NCBI GenBank assembly: GCA_030626045.1
Contig: DAOUPS010000012.1
Location: 1 to 16,654 of the forward strand
Source: a bacterium
GTDB lineage: Bacteria; Patescibacteriota; Minisyncoccia; Moranbacterales; DUUL01
Direction of reading: 5' to 3'
DNA: 16,654 nt
The notes under the pieces were generated by a model that saw only the letters and a list, made by a program, of their open reading frames with translations, was not told where the DNA came from and did no database searches. The translations under genes and the position numbers were made by a program. Below are positions 1 to 8,041 of the stretch, piece by piece (positions within the stretch are counted from its first letter, which is position 1; every line of letters starts with the position of its first letter).

Positions 1-760
1 CCGGGAACAGGGGGATAAATTGCCTGCCGGTGTAATTCAACAAATTCAAGTATCAGTTGCCCAGCTTCGTAAAATTTCTGTCGGAGACAAGCTGGCCGGC
101 CGACATGGCAACAAGGGAGTTATTTCAAAAATTGCACCTGTCGAAGATATGCCGTATCTTCCGGACGGATCTCCGGTTGAGGTTATTCTTACTCCTCTTG
201 GAGTGCCATCGCGTATGAATCTTGGACAGATATTTGAAACACATCTTGGGTGGGCTGCCTCAGAACTTGGATACAAAGCGGCATCGCCTGCGTTAAGCGG
301 TGTTAAAGAGGATCAAATTAAAAGGGAATTGGAAAAAGCCGGACTTCCGGGAGATGGCAAAATACAATTGGTTCATGGAAAAACCGGCGAGCAGTTTGAC
401 GAAAGAACAACCATAGGATATATGTACATTATGAAACTGAACCATCTTGTTGAAGATAAAATGCATATGCGTTCTATTGGGCCGTATTCATTGATTACCC
501 AGCAGCCATTGGGAGGAAAAGCACAATTTGGCGGACAGCGATTTGGTGAAATGGAAGTATGGGCGCTGGAGGGATACGGTGCGTCGTACACACTCCAGGA
601 AATGTTAACAATAAAGTCAGATGATGTTTTGGGGCGCTCGCGGGCTTATGAATCAATTATCAAAGGAGAGCCGATCAGATCCCCAAACGTTCCCGCATCG
701 TTTCATGTTCTTGTCAATGAGTTAAAAGCACTCGCGCTTGAAGTAAAATTGCTTGAATAG
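1..760 (+). CDS. rpoB: DNA-directed RNA polymerase subunit beta, C-terminal part (5' end outside window)
   Basis: This is the last ~252 residues of RpoB, the beta subunit that forms one jaw of the RNA polymerase core and helps build the active centre. The reading frame is open from the left edge (first full codon at 2), so the start lies outside the window; the TTG at 20 is an internal Leu codon. Visible family blocks include GDKLAGRHGNKGVISKI (conserved basic active-site segment), PLGVPSRMNLGQIFETHLG, and the near-invariant QQPLGGKAQFGGQRFGEMEV followed by YTLQEMLT. The last ~50 residues correspond to the anchor that contacts RpoC, and the protein ends normally at TAG. rpoC follows after 84 bp in the same direction, the usual bacterial order. 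I see no terminator or clear promoter in that gap. Identification is secure. Confidence 0.98.
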   Translation, partial: REQGDKLPAGVIQQIQVSVAQLRKISVGDKLAGRHGNKGVISKIAPVEDMPYLPDGSPVEVILTPLGVPSRMNLGQIFETHLGWAASELGYKAASPALSGVKEDQIKRELEKAGLPGDGKIQLVHGKTGEQFDERTTIGYMYIMKLNHLVEDKMHMRSIGPYSLITQQPLGGKAQFGGQRFGEMEVWALEGYGASYTLQEMLTIKSDDVLGRSRAYESIIKGEPIRSPNVPASFHVLVNELKALALEVKLLE

Positions 761-844
761 GCTGATCTTTGAAGGAATCTAATTTTACATCGATTGCATA
801 CAATGTTGCCTATACATTCTAATTAATTAATTGCCCTTGGATAT

Positions 845-3800
845 ATGACAGAAAATATAGTCAAAATTTCGGATTTTAAGGCAGTACAGTTAAAAATTGC
901 CTCGCCGGAAAAAATACTTGAATGGTCGCACGGTGAAGTTGTTCGGCCTGAAACAATAAATTATCGCACCCAGCGCTTTGAGAAGAAGGGGTTATTTTGT
1001 GAAAAGATCTTTGGTCCTTCGAAAGACTGGGAATGTTATTGTGGAAAATATAAAAGGATTCGATACAAAGGAATTGTTTGTGATAAATGCGGCGTTGAAG
1101 TGACCAAATCAATTGTTCGAAGAGAACGAATGGGGCATATTGAACTGGCTGTTCCGGTTTCACATATTTGGTTTTTGCGCGGAGTGCCTTCAAAAATTGG
1201 TCTTTCTCTTGATATGTCAATTCAAGAACTGGAAAAGGTTATTTATTTTGCCAGCTATATCATTACTTCAGTTGATGAAAATGTCAGAGCTGAAATGTTC
1301 AAAGACCTGGATAAGGAGTACAAAAAAAACTTAAAGGAAACAAAAGGCTCCCATGCAAAAGAAGAAGTAAAAAAGGTGTATCAAACGTCGAAAGAAGGTT
1401 TAAGAAATATCCATAAAAAACTTATTCTGCCAGAAATTGAATATCACAACATTTCCAGAAAGTTTGGGCATGTGTTTGATGCCTCTATTGGAGCTGAAGC
1501 TATCTATCGATTACTGCAGGAGATTGATCTTGGAAAAGAAGTCAAAACGCTTCAAGAAAAACTGGAAAAAGGGGAAGGATCAGATCGAAAACGATTATTC
1601 AAACGGCTCAAAATACTTACCGGCTTTATTCAAGCCGGAATAAAACCGGAATGGATGATGTTAAAAATTATTCCGGTCATACCTCCGGATCTTCGTCCAA
1701 TGGTCCAACTTAATGGCGGACGGTTTGCGACATCCGATCTCAATGATCTGTACAGAAGGATCATCAACCGTAATAATCGATTAAAGAAATTAATCGATCT
1801 TGGCGCACCAGAAGTGATCCAGAGAAATGAAAAGCGGATGCTTCAAGAGGCAGTGGATGCTCTTATTGATAATAATTCACGCAGAAGCCAGGCTCAAGTT
1901 GCGGCATCTACCGGACAGCGCCGCGCTCTTAAATCGGTTTCTGACATGCTCAAAGGAAAACAAGGCCGATTTCGGCAGAATTTGCTCGGAAAACGAGTCG
2001 ACTACTCCGGGCGAAGTGTGATTGTGATCGGTCCGAAGCTGCAGCTGCATCAGTGCGGTATTCCGAAAAAGATGGCTCTTGAACTTTTTAAACCGTTTAT
2101 TATCCACAAGCTTATTGAAAAGGATTACGCGCATAATGTAAGAACAGCGGGAAGAATGGTTGACGCGGAATGGGAGGAAGCATATGAGATGCTGGATGAA
2201 ATAATTGATAATCATTATGTGCTTTTGAATCGTGCGCCGACTCTGCACAGATTATCGATTCAGGCATTTCAGCCAGTTTTAATTGAAGGAAAAGCGATCC
2301 AGCTTCATCCACTTGCGTGTGCCGCATTTAATGCTGATTTTGACGGTGACCAGATGGCGGTTCATGTGCCATTAACTCAAAAGGCCAGGGAAGAAAGCTC
2401 GAATATTATGCTTTCGAGCAAAAACTTGCTGAAACCTTCAAGTGGTGATCCGATAACTATCCCATCGCAGGATATAGTACTCGGCGCTTATTATATGACA
2501 CAGATCATAGATGGCCTTAAAGGGGAAAATAAAATATTTGGATCAATTGATGAAACTATTCACGCGTACCAATCAGAGGCCATTAATTTACGGGCAAAAA
2601 TAATTCTGTATTGGAACGGCGAAAGAATTGAGACATCAGCCGGAAGGGCGCTACTTAATGATATTTTGCCTGAAAAAATGAGGTATGTGAATAAAAATGT
2701 GACGAAAAGTGATTTGAAAAAAATAGTCGCCACATTTTTACAGAATGGCGGAACCGAAGAGACGGCAAAATTTGTCGATGAACTGAAAGATCTGGGATTT
2801 CAATATGTTACGCAGTCAGGTATTAGCTTGGGGATGGATGATTTCGAAGAACCGGAAGGCAAAGAAAGTATTTTCGACGAAACGGAAAAAAGAATTAAAG
2901 AGGTGCATGAACAGCATGAAGCGGGTCTTTTAACTAATGATGAGCGGAAAGCACATGTAATCGAAATGTGGAATGAAGCAAAAAATAAAATAGCCGAAGC
3001 AGTAAAAGATTCTATTGATCCTTGTGGGCCGATCCATTCAATGATCCACTCAAAAGCGCGCGGGACCGAAGCCGTAGTGGTGCAGATGACAGGAATGAAA
3101 GGCCTTGTGGCCGGACCAACGGGTGAAACGATAGAATTGCCCATCAAAGGGTCTCTTAAAAGAGGATATAATGTGTTGGAATATTTTATTTCGACACACG
3201 GCGCCCGAAAAGGTATGGCTGATACCGCCTTGAGAACTGCTACAGCCGGATATTTGACAAGGCGGCTTGTTGATGTCGGGCAGGATGTTGTTATTCAAAA
3301 GAAAGATTGCGGTGATACTGTCGGGGCGTATATTTACAAGGAAGATTCCGATCAAATCGGCCAAAGCTTTGCCAGCCGCGTAGAGTTGCGTGTTGTTTTG
3401 GAAGACGTGAAAGATCCGAAATCGAAGAAAAAAATTGTCAAAAAGGGCGAATTAGCCAGCCGTGAACAGGCGGTTGAGATTGAGGAGAAAAATGTTTCGA
3501 AAGTGAAGATCAGAAATCTTGTAACCTGCAAGGCCATTCATGGCGTTTGTTCCAAGTGCTACGGAATTGATCTCGGACGGAATAAGTCTGTTGATCTCGG
3601 ACAGGCTGTCGGTATTGTTGCTGCCCAAGCAATTGGCGAGCCGGGAACTCAGTTAACAATGCGCACATTCCATATTGGCGGTATCGCGGGAACTGATATC
3701 ACGCAAGGACTTCCCCGTGTTGATGAAATATTTGAGGCTCGAAGCCCGAAAGCCGAGGCTGTTATCTCTGAAGTTGATGGTATTGTTGACAATGTTGAAG

Positions 3801-4444
3801 AAAATAAAAAACAGAAGATCATTACTATCTTGAAAACGCAGAAGAAGGAATCCAAAAAAAGAGAGACAAAAGAATATTCAATCCCGGCGGTTATGAATTT
3901 GAAAGTTGAAAAAAACGATCTTGTTGTGAAAGGGCAGGTGCTTTCGGAAGGGCATCTTGATCTTAAAAAGTTATACAAAATTAGCGGATGGGAAAAAGTT
4001 CATAGATATATCACTTGCGAGGTTCAGGAAATTTATCAAACTCAGGGTGAGGGGATCAATGACAAGCACATTGAAATTATTATTCGTCAAATGCTCTCCC
4101 GAGTAAAGATAATTGATCCCGGCGATACCGATTTACTTGCCGGTGATATTGTCGAACGTGAAAAGTTTATCGTGAAAAATAAGGAAGCCAAAAATGCCGG
4201 TAATAAGGAAGCAGATGGAGAGCGGCTTATTCTTGGAATTTCGAAAGTAGCCTTGTCGACGGATAGCTTTTTGTCCGCGGCATCATTTCAGGAGACGGCG
4301 CGAGTTCTTATTGAAGCATCAGCACAAGGAAAAATTGATCATTTAAAAGGATTGAAGGAGAATGTTATCATTGGAAAATTAATTCCGGCTGGAACCGGTT
4401 TCGGGGTAAAAGAAAGCAGACCCGATAAAGTTTACGAAGAATAA
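845..4444 (+). CDS. rpoC: DNA-directed RNA polymerase subunit beta'
   Basis: Complete 1199-residue beta' subunit, which carries the catalytic centre of RNA polymerase. The N-terminal zinc ribbon has Cys64, Cys66, Cys79 and Cys82. The catalytic loop NADFDGDQ places the Mg2+-binding aspartates at 498, 500 and 502. The second zinc site uses Cys822, Cys895, Cys902 and Cys905. The trigger-loop/bridge-helix region is recognisable by VLEYFISTHGARKGMADTAL, and AAQAIGEPGTQLTMRTFHIGG near residue 925-945 is a strong family block. The length matches compact beta' proteins that lack the large E. coli trigger-loop insertion. The ATG at 845 gives the expected N terminus (ILEWSHGEV). No Shine-Dalgarno motif precedes it (ttgcccttggatat). 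It is cotranscribed with rpoB and followed 24 bp later by a strong palindromic terminator. Confidence 0.98.
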   Translation: MTENIVKISDFKAVQLKIASPEKILEWSHGEVVRPETINYRTQRFEKKGLFCEKIFGPSKDWECYCGKYKRIRYKGIVCDKCGVEVTKSIVRRERMGHIELAVPVSHIWFLRGVPSKIGLSLDMSIQELEKVIYFASYIITSVDENVRAEMFKDLDKEYKKNLKETKGSHAKEEVKKVYQTSKEGLRNIHKKLILPEIEYHNISRKFGHVFDASIGAEAIYRLLQEIDLGKEVKTLQEKLEKGEGSDRKRLFKRLKILTGFIQAGIKPEWMMLKIIPVIPPDLRPMVQLNGGRFATSDLNDLYRRIINRNNRLKKLIDLGAPEVIQRNEKRMLQEAVDALIDNNSRRSQAQVAASTGQRRALKSVSDMLKGKQGRFRQNLLGKRVDYSGRSVIVIGPKLQLHQCGIPKKMALELFKPFIIHKLIEKDYAHNVRTAGRMVDAEWEEAYEMLDEIIDNHYVLLNRAPTLHRLSIQAFQPVLIEGKAIQLHPLACAAFNADFDGDQMAVHVPLTQKAREESSNIMLSSKNLLKPSSGDPITIPSQDIVLGAYYMTQIIDGLKGENKIFGSIDETIHAYQSEAINLRAKIILYWNGERIETSAGRALLNDILPEKMRYVNKNVTKSDLKKIVATFLQNGGTEETAKFVDELKDLGFQYVTQSGISLGMDDFEEPEGKESIFDETEKRIKEVHEQHEAGLLTNDERKAHVIEMWNEAKNKIAEAVKDSIDPCGPIHSMIHSKARGTEAVVVQMTGMKGLVAGPTGETIELPIKGSLKRGYNVLEYFISTHGARKGMADTALRTATAGYLTRRLVDVGQDVVIQKKDCGDTVGAYIYKEDSDQIGQSFASRVELRVVLEDVKDPKSKKKIVKKGELASREQAVEIEEKNVSKVKIRNLVTCKAIHGVCSKCYGIDLGRNKSVDLGQAVGIVAAQAIGEPGTQLTMRTFHIGGIAGTDITQGLPRVDEIFEARSPKAEAVISEVDGIVDNVEENKKQKIITILKTQKKESKKRETKEYSIPAVMNLKVEKNDLVVKGQVLSEGHLDLKKLYKISGWEKVHRYITCEVQEIYQTQGEGINDKHIEIIIRQMLSRVKIIDPGDTDLLAGDIVEREKFIVKNKEAKNAGNKEADGERLILGISKVALSTDSFLSAASFQETARVLIEASAQGKIDHLKGLKENVIIGKLIPAGTGFGVKESRPDKVYEE

Positions 4445-4468
4445 GAACAACTCTATACTCCAAACATA

Positions 4469-4504
4469 TAAAAAACAGTCCCGAGTACTCGGGACTGTTT
4501 TTTA
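4469..4504. terminator. Perfect 36-nt palindromic, bidirectional intrinsic terminator
   Basis: The 36 bases equal their own reverse complement. The GC core acagtcccgag/ctcgggactgt is flanked by six A on the left and six T on the right, so both strands carry a stable hairpin followed by a U-run. It lies 24 bp after the rpoC stop and downstream of the converging rpsT gene, and can end both transcripts. Confidence 0.9.
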
Positions 4505-4532
4505 GAATATCTCGCCTATTATTAAGAAATTG

Positions 4533-4556
4533 AATTTACAATTTGAATTGAATGAA
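4533..4556 (+). repeat. Copy 1 of the dispersed AT-rich intergenic repeat (core aatttacaatttgaa)
   Basis: The 15-nt core at 4533-4547 is followed by t and then tgaatgaa. The same core plus one base plus tgaat(ga) recurs at 11512, 12806 and, inverted, at 13057-13089. It sits between the rpoC terminator and rpsT, outside any gene. Confidence 0.6.
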
Positions 4557-4599
4557 TTTCTTAGTTTTAATCTCTTTTGGGGTCATAATTCTAGTGGAT

Positions 4600-4623
4600 A
4601 CACCGTCCGCTTGCGGCGGGGTT
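4600..4623. repeat. Decayed GC-rich palindrome (accgtccgc-tt-gcggcgggg)
   Basis: An 11-nt left arm (4600-4610) and right arm (4613-4623) pair at about 7 of 11 positions around a tt centre. The right arm gcggcggggt is regular and the left arm carries the changes. It looks like the remains of a short palindromic element next to repeat copy 1. The T-run of a terminator is missing. Confidence 0.35.
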
Positions 4624-4644
4624 ATTCATTGGAAATTAGAAATT

Positions 4645-4660
4645 TTCCGCTTTGGCGGAA
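4645..4660 (-). terminator. Small hairpin directly after the rpsT stop codon
   Basis: Read on the minus strand, ttccgc-caaa-gcggaa forms a 6-bp stem directly after the rpsT TGA, followed by aaattt rather than a clean T-run. It may aid termination or protect the 3' end. The palindrome at 4469-4504 is the better terminator for this transcript. Confidence 0.35.
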
Positions 4661-4921
4661 TCATACTTTTCTGAGTTTTCGCGCTAACCGCGATTTTTTT
4701 CGTGCAGCGGTATTTTTTTTAATGACACCCGCTTTGGCGGCTTTATCCAGCGCTTTTTGAGCAACAATAAACGCTTTTTTTGCTTCACTTATCTTTTTCT
4801 CCTTCACAAGTTCAGTCACTTTTTTTATTGCATCCCTAAATGTTTTTCTTTTTATTCTATTAAGAGATGTCTTTCGCGCAGTAGAACGGATATATTTTTT
4901 GGCTGATTTCGTATTTGGCAT
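4661..4921 (-). CDS. rpsT: 30S ribosomal protein S20
   Basis: 86-residue, strongly basic small protein that binds 16S rRNA in the body of the 30S subunit. The family signature is clear: MPNTKSAKKYIR at the N terminus, a middle helix with DAIKKVTELV, and the C-terminal block GVIKKNTAARKKSRLARKL. The length is normal for S20. The start is the ATG at 4921 and the stop is TGA. No Shine-Dalgarno motif lies in the 20 bases upstream. The gene is alone on the minus strand, divergent from ruvA and convergent with rpoC. It has its own good promoter at 4972-5000, giving a leader of about 45 nt. In E. coli S20 represses its own translation; nothing in this leader proves or excludes that here. Confidence 0.96.
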   Translation of the reverse strand: MPNTKSAKKYIRSTARKTSLNRIKRKTFRDAIKKVTELVKEKKISEAKKAFIVAQKALDKAAKAGVIKKNTAARKKSRLARKLRKV

Positions 4922-4971
4922 AAGCAGTATATGTCATCTTTATTAATTAGGGAATACAACTCCCAGTAAGG

Positions 4972-5000
4972 AATATAGCATAAACTGGAAGTATTGTAAA
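4972..5000 (-). promoter_or_regulatory. Sigma70-type promoter for rpsT with extended -10
   Basis: On the minus strand: -35 TTTACA (5000-4995), a 17-bp spacer (4994-4978) and -10 TATATT (4977-4972). TG lies one base upstream of the -10 (tgcTATATT), forming an extended -10. The predicted start is near 4965, about 45 nt before the rpsT ATG. I found no equally good promoter for ruvA in the same gap. Confidence 0.6.
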
Positions 5001-5047
5001 GATAATGGTAGAGTAAATAGGAGTTATTAAGGCATTTATTACTTAAA

Positions 5048-5620
5048 ATGATAGGAAAGCTTACAGGCAGAATAGATTTGATCAAAAATGGATTTATCCT
5101 GCTTCATGTTCAAGGGGTGGGTTATCGTGTTTATGCAACAGACGTGACTCTCGGAAAACTTGCTCGTAAAGATGACGCTGAATTATATGTCCATACCAAT
5201 GTTAAAGAAGACAGCATTACTCTTTACGGTTTTGAGACTCTTGATGAACTGGAAATTTTTGAATTACTTTTATCAATATCCGGAGTTGGCCCCAAATCAG
5301 GACTTGGTATCCTAACAATTGCTTCACCGGGAACGATCAGAAATGCGATCATCCAGGAAGACTCGTCAATTCTCACGCGCGTGTCGGGAATTGGCAGAAA
5401 GACCGCTGAGAGAGTAATACTTGAGCTAAAAAGCAAAGTTGACGAATTACCCGGCAAAGGCACTGAAGCGGAGGCCACGATAGACCAAGAGGTCATAGAT
5501 GCTTTGATTACTATGGGTTATTCAGCGGCGGAGGCGCGTGAAGCTCTGAAAGCCGTTCCCGAAGACGTAAAAGAAATATCTGAGAAGATAAAGCTTGCGT
5601 TAAAAGCCATGAAGAAGTAG
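5048..5620 (+). CDS. ruvA: Holliday junction branch migration protein RuvA
   Basis: 190-residue RuvA, which binds four-way DNA junctions as a tetramer and loads the RuvB motor during recombination repair. The N-terminal OB domain begins MIGKLTGRI and includes VQGVGYRVYA. Two helix-hairpin-helix motifs follow, SISGVGPKSG near 76-85 and RVSGIGRKTAER at 111-122. A linker rich in Glu/Gly/Ala (about 133-147) leads to the C-terminal domain III (VIDALITMGYSAAEAREAL), which contacts RuvB. The length is slightly below E. coli RuvA (203). The MIGKL start is canonical and fixes the ATG at 5048, although no Shine-Dalgarno motif precedes it (ttattacttaaa). ruvB and ruvC are not in this window. A FemX-like gene follows after 35 bp, so ruvA probably heads a three-gene transcript. 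Confidence 0.97.
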   Translation: MIGKLTGRIDLIKNGFILLHVQGVGYRVYATDVTLGKLARKDDAELYVHTNVKEDSITLYGFETLDELEIFELLLSISGVGPKSGLGILTIASPGTIRNAIIQEDSSILTRVSGIGRKTAERVILELKSKVDELPGKGTEAEATIDQEVIDALITMGYSAAEAREALKAVPEDVKEISEKIKLALKAMKK

Positions 5621-5655
5621 CTCCAACGTAGATAAATTTGAAATTGAAACAACCA

Positions 5656-6669
5656 ATGGATCTTTTAGAAACTTATTATTCTGAAAATTCACTCGATGGA
5701 GGATTTTTACAGTCGCCTTATTGGGAACATTTTCAGCAAAATATTGGCAAAAAAACACACAGAGTTGAAGATGCAAAATTATTCAATGCTCTCTGTGTTT
5801 TTCATGTGCTGCCAATTGTTGGAACGTATATGTTCATTCCGCGCGGGCCTATAATAAGTCGAACGCTTCACGATAAAAATAAGGGCGAAAGGGAAGTTAT
5901 CAGGCATTATCTGAAAGAAATTGTGGATGTTGCAAAAAAAGAAAAATGTGGATGGATGCGAATAGAGCCGCAGTACGAACAAGATCTCAATTTAATCAAA
6001 GATCTATTTGGTTCGCACAAAATTAAACGATCGAAAAAAAACCATGAATCGCCCCAAACAATTATGCTTGATCTGTCGGGATCAAAAGAAGAATTGTTGA
6101 TGGCAATGAAGTCCAAAACACGTTATAATATTCGCTTGGCCGAGAAGAAAGAAGTGAAAGTTGAACGGATCAGAACCGAAGAAAATATAAATGCATTTTG
6201 CCGTTTGTCGAGAATTACCGCTCGGCGCGATAGAGTCATTCTCCATTCAGAATCACACTATCGAAAGATGCTCTCGTCAGTTCCGGATAAGCATTTATGC
6301 CTATATTCCGCTCGATTTAAAAATAAGATCATAGCGGCGAATTTAGTAAGCTTTTATGGAGGAATTGCGGCCTATCTTCACGGCGCCTCCGGAAGCAGCC
6401 ATCGCAATGTGATGGCTCCATTTGTCTTGCAATGGCAGGCTATTAAGGATGCCAAAGAAAGAAGATGCAAGTATTATGATCTTGGCGGAACAAAAATTGG
6501 AGAAAACGGAGTATATCAAAAAGATTGGGCGGGTATTTCACGGTTTAAACAAGGATTTTGCCCGAAATGCAAACCAGTGGATTTTCCGGGATGCTGGGAT
6601 ATTATTTTAAACAAACCGCGATATTACGCATATAGGTTCTTACAAGACGCCAAGGGATTGTTATTCTAA
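5656..6669 (+). CDS. FemAB/FemX-family peptidoglycan aminoacyltransferase (lipid II interpeptide bridge type)
   Basis: 337-residue protein of the FemABX family. These tandem GNAT-fold enzymes transfer amino acids from aminoacyl-tRNA to the peptidoglycan stem peptide in the cytoplasm. Family segments in order: FLQSPYWEHFQ near the N terminus, MFIPRGPII, ESPQTIMLDLSGS, MKSKTRYNIRLAEKKEV, AAYLHGASGSSHRNVMAPF, KYYDLGGTKI and WAGISRFKQGF. I chose the ATG at 5656; an in-frame TTG at 5638 would add six residues, and neither has a Shine-Dalgarno motif. It lies between ruvA and a Mur ligase (33 bp downstream), and the Mur neighbour supports a wall role. Which amino acid is added, and to which position, cannot be read from the sequence. 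Unusual detail: a CPKC pair at 6559-6570 follows the conserved RFKQGF block, where relatives I know usually have Gly/Glu-rich residues. Confidence 0.85.
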   Translation: MDLLETYYSENSLDGGFLQSPYWEHFQQNIGKKTHRVEDAKLFNALCVFHVLPIVGTYMFIPRGPIISRTLHDKNKGEREVIRHYLKEIVDVAKKEKCGWMRIEPQYEQDLNLIKDLFGSHKIKRSKKNHESPQTIMLDLSGSKEELLMAMKSKTRYNIRLAEKKEVKVERIRTEENINAFCRLSRITARRDRVILHSESHYRKMLSSVPDKHLCLYSARFKNKIIAANLVSFYGGIAAYLHGASGSSHRNVMAPFVLQWQAIKDAKERRCKYYDLGGTKIGENGVYQKDWAGISRFKQGFCPKCKPVDFPGCWDIILNKPRYYAYRFLQDAKGLLF

Positions 6670-6702
6670 AAGATACCGGAGACAATTTCGCAATTTACCA
6701 TT

Positions 6703-7998
6703 ATGAAGCGATTTATTCCACAGCAGATAAGAAATATATACCATTTATTCAATGCCGTTATTGCGAGTATTCGGTTTGGATTTCCAGCGAAGAAAATGAA
6801 GATCGTCGGTATTACAGGTACAAACGGCAAAACAACGACGATCGAAATGATCTCTCGCATTCTTGAGGGATCGGGGAAAAAGATAGCTATGATCTCAACG
6901 ATTAAATTCAAAATTGGAGATGAAGAACGAATAAATAAGACAAAATACACCACCCTTGCCTCATGGCATGTTCAGAAGTTTCTTCAGAAAGCGGTGCGGG
7001 AAAAGTGTGAAGTTTGCATATTGGAAGTGTCATCGCACTCGCTTGATCAGAACAGGCTATGGGGAATATTGTTCGATATTGTTGCCGTTACAAATATTAC
7101 TCGCGAGCACTTGGATTACCATCTTTCAATGGATCGTTATCGCCAGACCAAGAAAACACTCTTTGCTAAACTCAAAGAAACCGGAACAGCCATAATAAAT
7201 TTGGATATGAAAAGACCGGAAGACTTTCTTAAAGTTCCAGCCTCGCGAATTTTTGGATATACCACATCGAAAAATAAGAGAAACGCTTATAGCTCCGATA
7301 ATATTCATGTTGTATACGCGGATATACTTAAGACAAGCATTTCAGGGTCACATTTCAAAATCAACGGGGAACAGATCGCGTTGCATTTACCCGGGAAATT
7401 CAACATTGAAAACGCGCTGGCTGGAATATGTATCGGGAAGGTGTTTAACATACCAGTTGACAGCATTAAGCGCTCGCTTGGAGCTGTTGTTCTCGTGCCG
7501 GGAAGAATGGAGCGCGTAAATAATGATCTTGGAATAGATTTGATCATTGATTACGCGCTTACGCCTGACTCGCTGAAAAAGGTGGGAAAATTAATGGAAG
7601 AATTTAAGAAAGGTGATCCATCGAGAAAATTGATCTGGGTTTTTGGAAGTTGCGGAGAACGGGACAAAGGTAAAAGACCGATCATGGGCGGTATTGTTGC
7701 CTCAGTTTCTGATATTGTCATTGTAACCAACGAGGACCCATATCATGAAGATCCTAAACAGATAATCGATCAGATTTTCAGCGGTGTTATCAGAAAATAC
7801 AAAAAAGAGAATAAAAACGCGTTTCGAGTGCTTGATCGCAAAAAAGCAATCAAAAAAGCGCTTACCATGGCGCAAAAAGGCGACATTGTGCTTATAACTG
7901 GAAAGGGAGCGGAAGAAACAATGGCGCTGGGCGATCAGCGAGTTCCTTGGAGTGATAAAAAAGTAATTAAGGAAGTTCTTGTAGAAATTGGCGGCTAA
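6703..7998 (+). CDS. Short MurE-like Mur ligase (UDP-MurNAc-peptide synthetase family)
   Basis: 431-residue ATP-dependent Mur ligase. The family forms an amide bond between a UDP-MurNAc peptide and an incoming amino acid in the cytoplasm. The ATP-binding P-loop is ITGTNGKTTT at 37-46. The central domain shows LEVSSHSLDQNR and TNITREHLDYH. The C-terminal domain shows VPGRMERV, DYALTPDSL, the WVFGSCGERDKGKRP block and ITGKGAEETM. The usual N-terminal MurE domain that binds the UDP part is missing. About 30 residues with an amphipathic or hydrophobic character (YHLFNAVIASIRFGF) precede the ATP domain instead. At the site where E. coli MurE has DNPR (meso-diaminopimelate recognition), this protein has EDPY at 344-347, so the substrate is uncertain. 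The ATG at 6703 has no Shine-Dalgarno motif. It is probably the last gene of the ruvA-femX-mur run. murE is the closest named relative. Confidence 0.85.
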   Translation: MKRFIPQQIRNIYHLFNAVIASIRFGFPAKKMKIVGITGTNGKTTTIEMISRILEGSGKKIAMISTIKFKIGDEERINKTKYTTLASWHVQKFLQKAVREKCEVCILEVSSHSLDQNRLWGILFDIVAVTNITREHLDYHLSMDRYRQTKKTLFAKLKETGTAIINLDMKRPEDFLKVPASRIFGYTTSKNKRNAYSSDNIHVVYADILKTSISGSHFKINGEQIALHLPGKFNIENALAGICIGKVFNIPVDSIKRSLGAVVLVPGRMERVNNDLGIDLIIDYALTPDSLKKVGKLMEEFKKGDPSRKLIWVFGSCGERDKGKRPIMGGIVASVSDIVIVTNEDPYHEDPKQIIDQIFSGVIRKYKKENKNAFRVLDRKKAIKKALTMAQKGDIVLITGKGAEETMALGDQRVPWSDKKVIKEVLVEIGG

Positions 7999-8021
7999 AA
8001 ACTATCTATGAAGCAAGAAGT

Positions 8022-8041
8022 AAAAAATTTCGTTACGAAAC
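8022..8041 (-). terminator. Compact hairpin-plus-T-run overlapping the divergent-PAP2 stop codon
   Basis: On the minus strand, TTTCG (8040-8036), loop TAA and CGAAA (8032-8028) are followed by six T (8027-8022). The loop is the stop codon itself. The stem is only five pairs plus a possible G-U, so termination may be weak. It lies in the 34-bp gap between two converging genes, which has no other terminator. Confidence 0.35.

Noticed and set aside
876..3978. Several open frames of 60-120 codons on the opposite strand of rpoC
   Set aside because: They overlap conserved rpoC codons, have no family motifs or promoters and follow the codon bias of the real gene. They are shadows.
4505..4760. Plus-strand open frame running from the intergenic repeat into rpsT
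   Set aside because: It is antisense to the S20 gene and contains the intergenic repeats; no recognisable protein.
4926..4931. TATACT just upstream of the rpsT ATG, which would give a leaderless transcript
   Set aside because: No -35 at a proper distance; the promoter at 4972-5000 with an extended -10 is clearly stronger.
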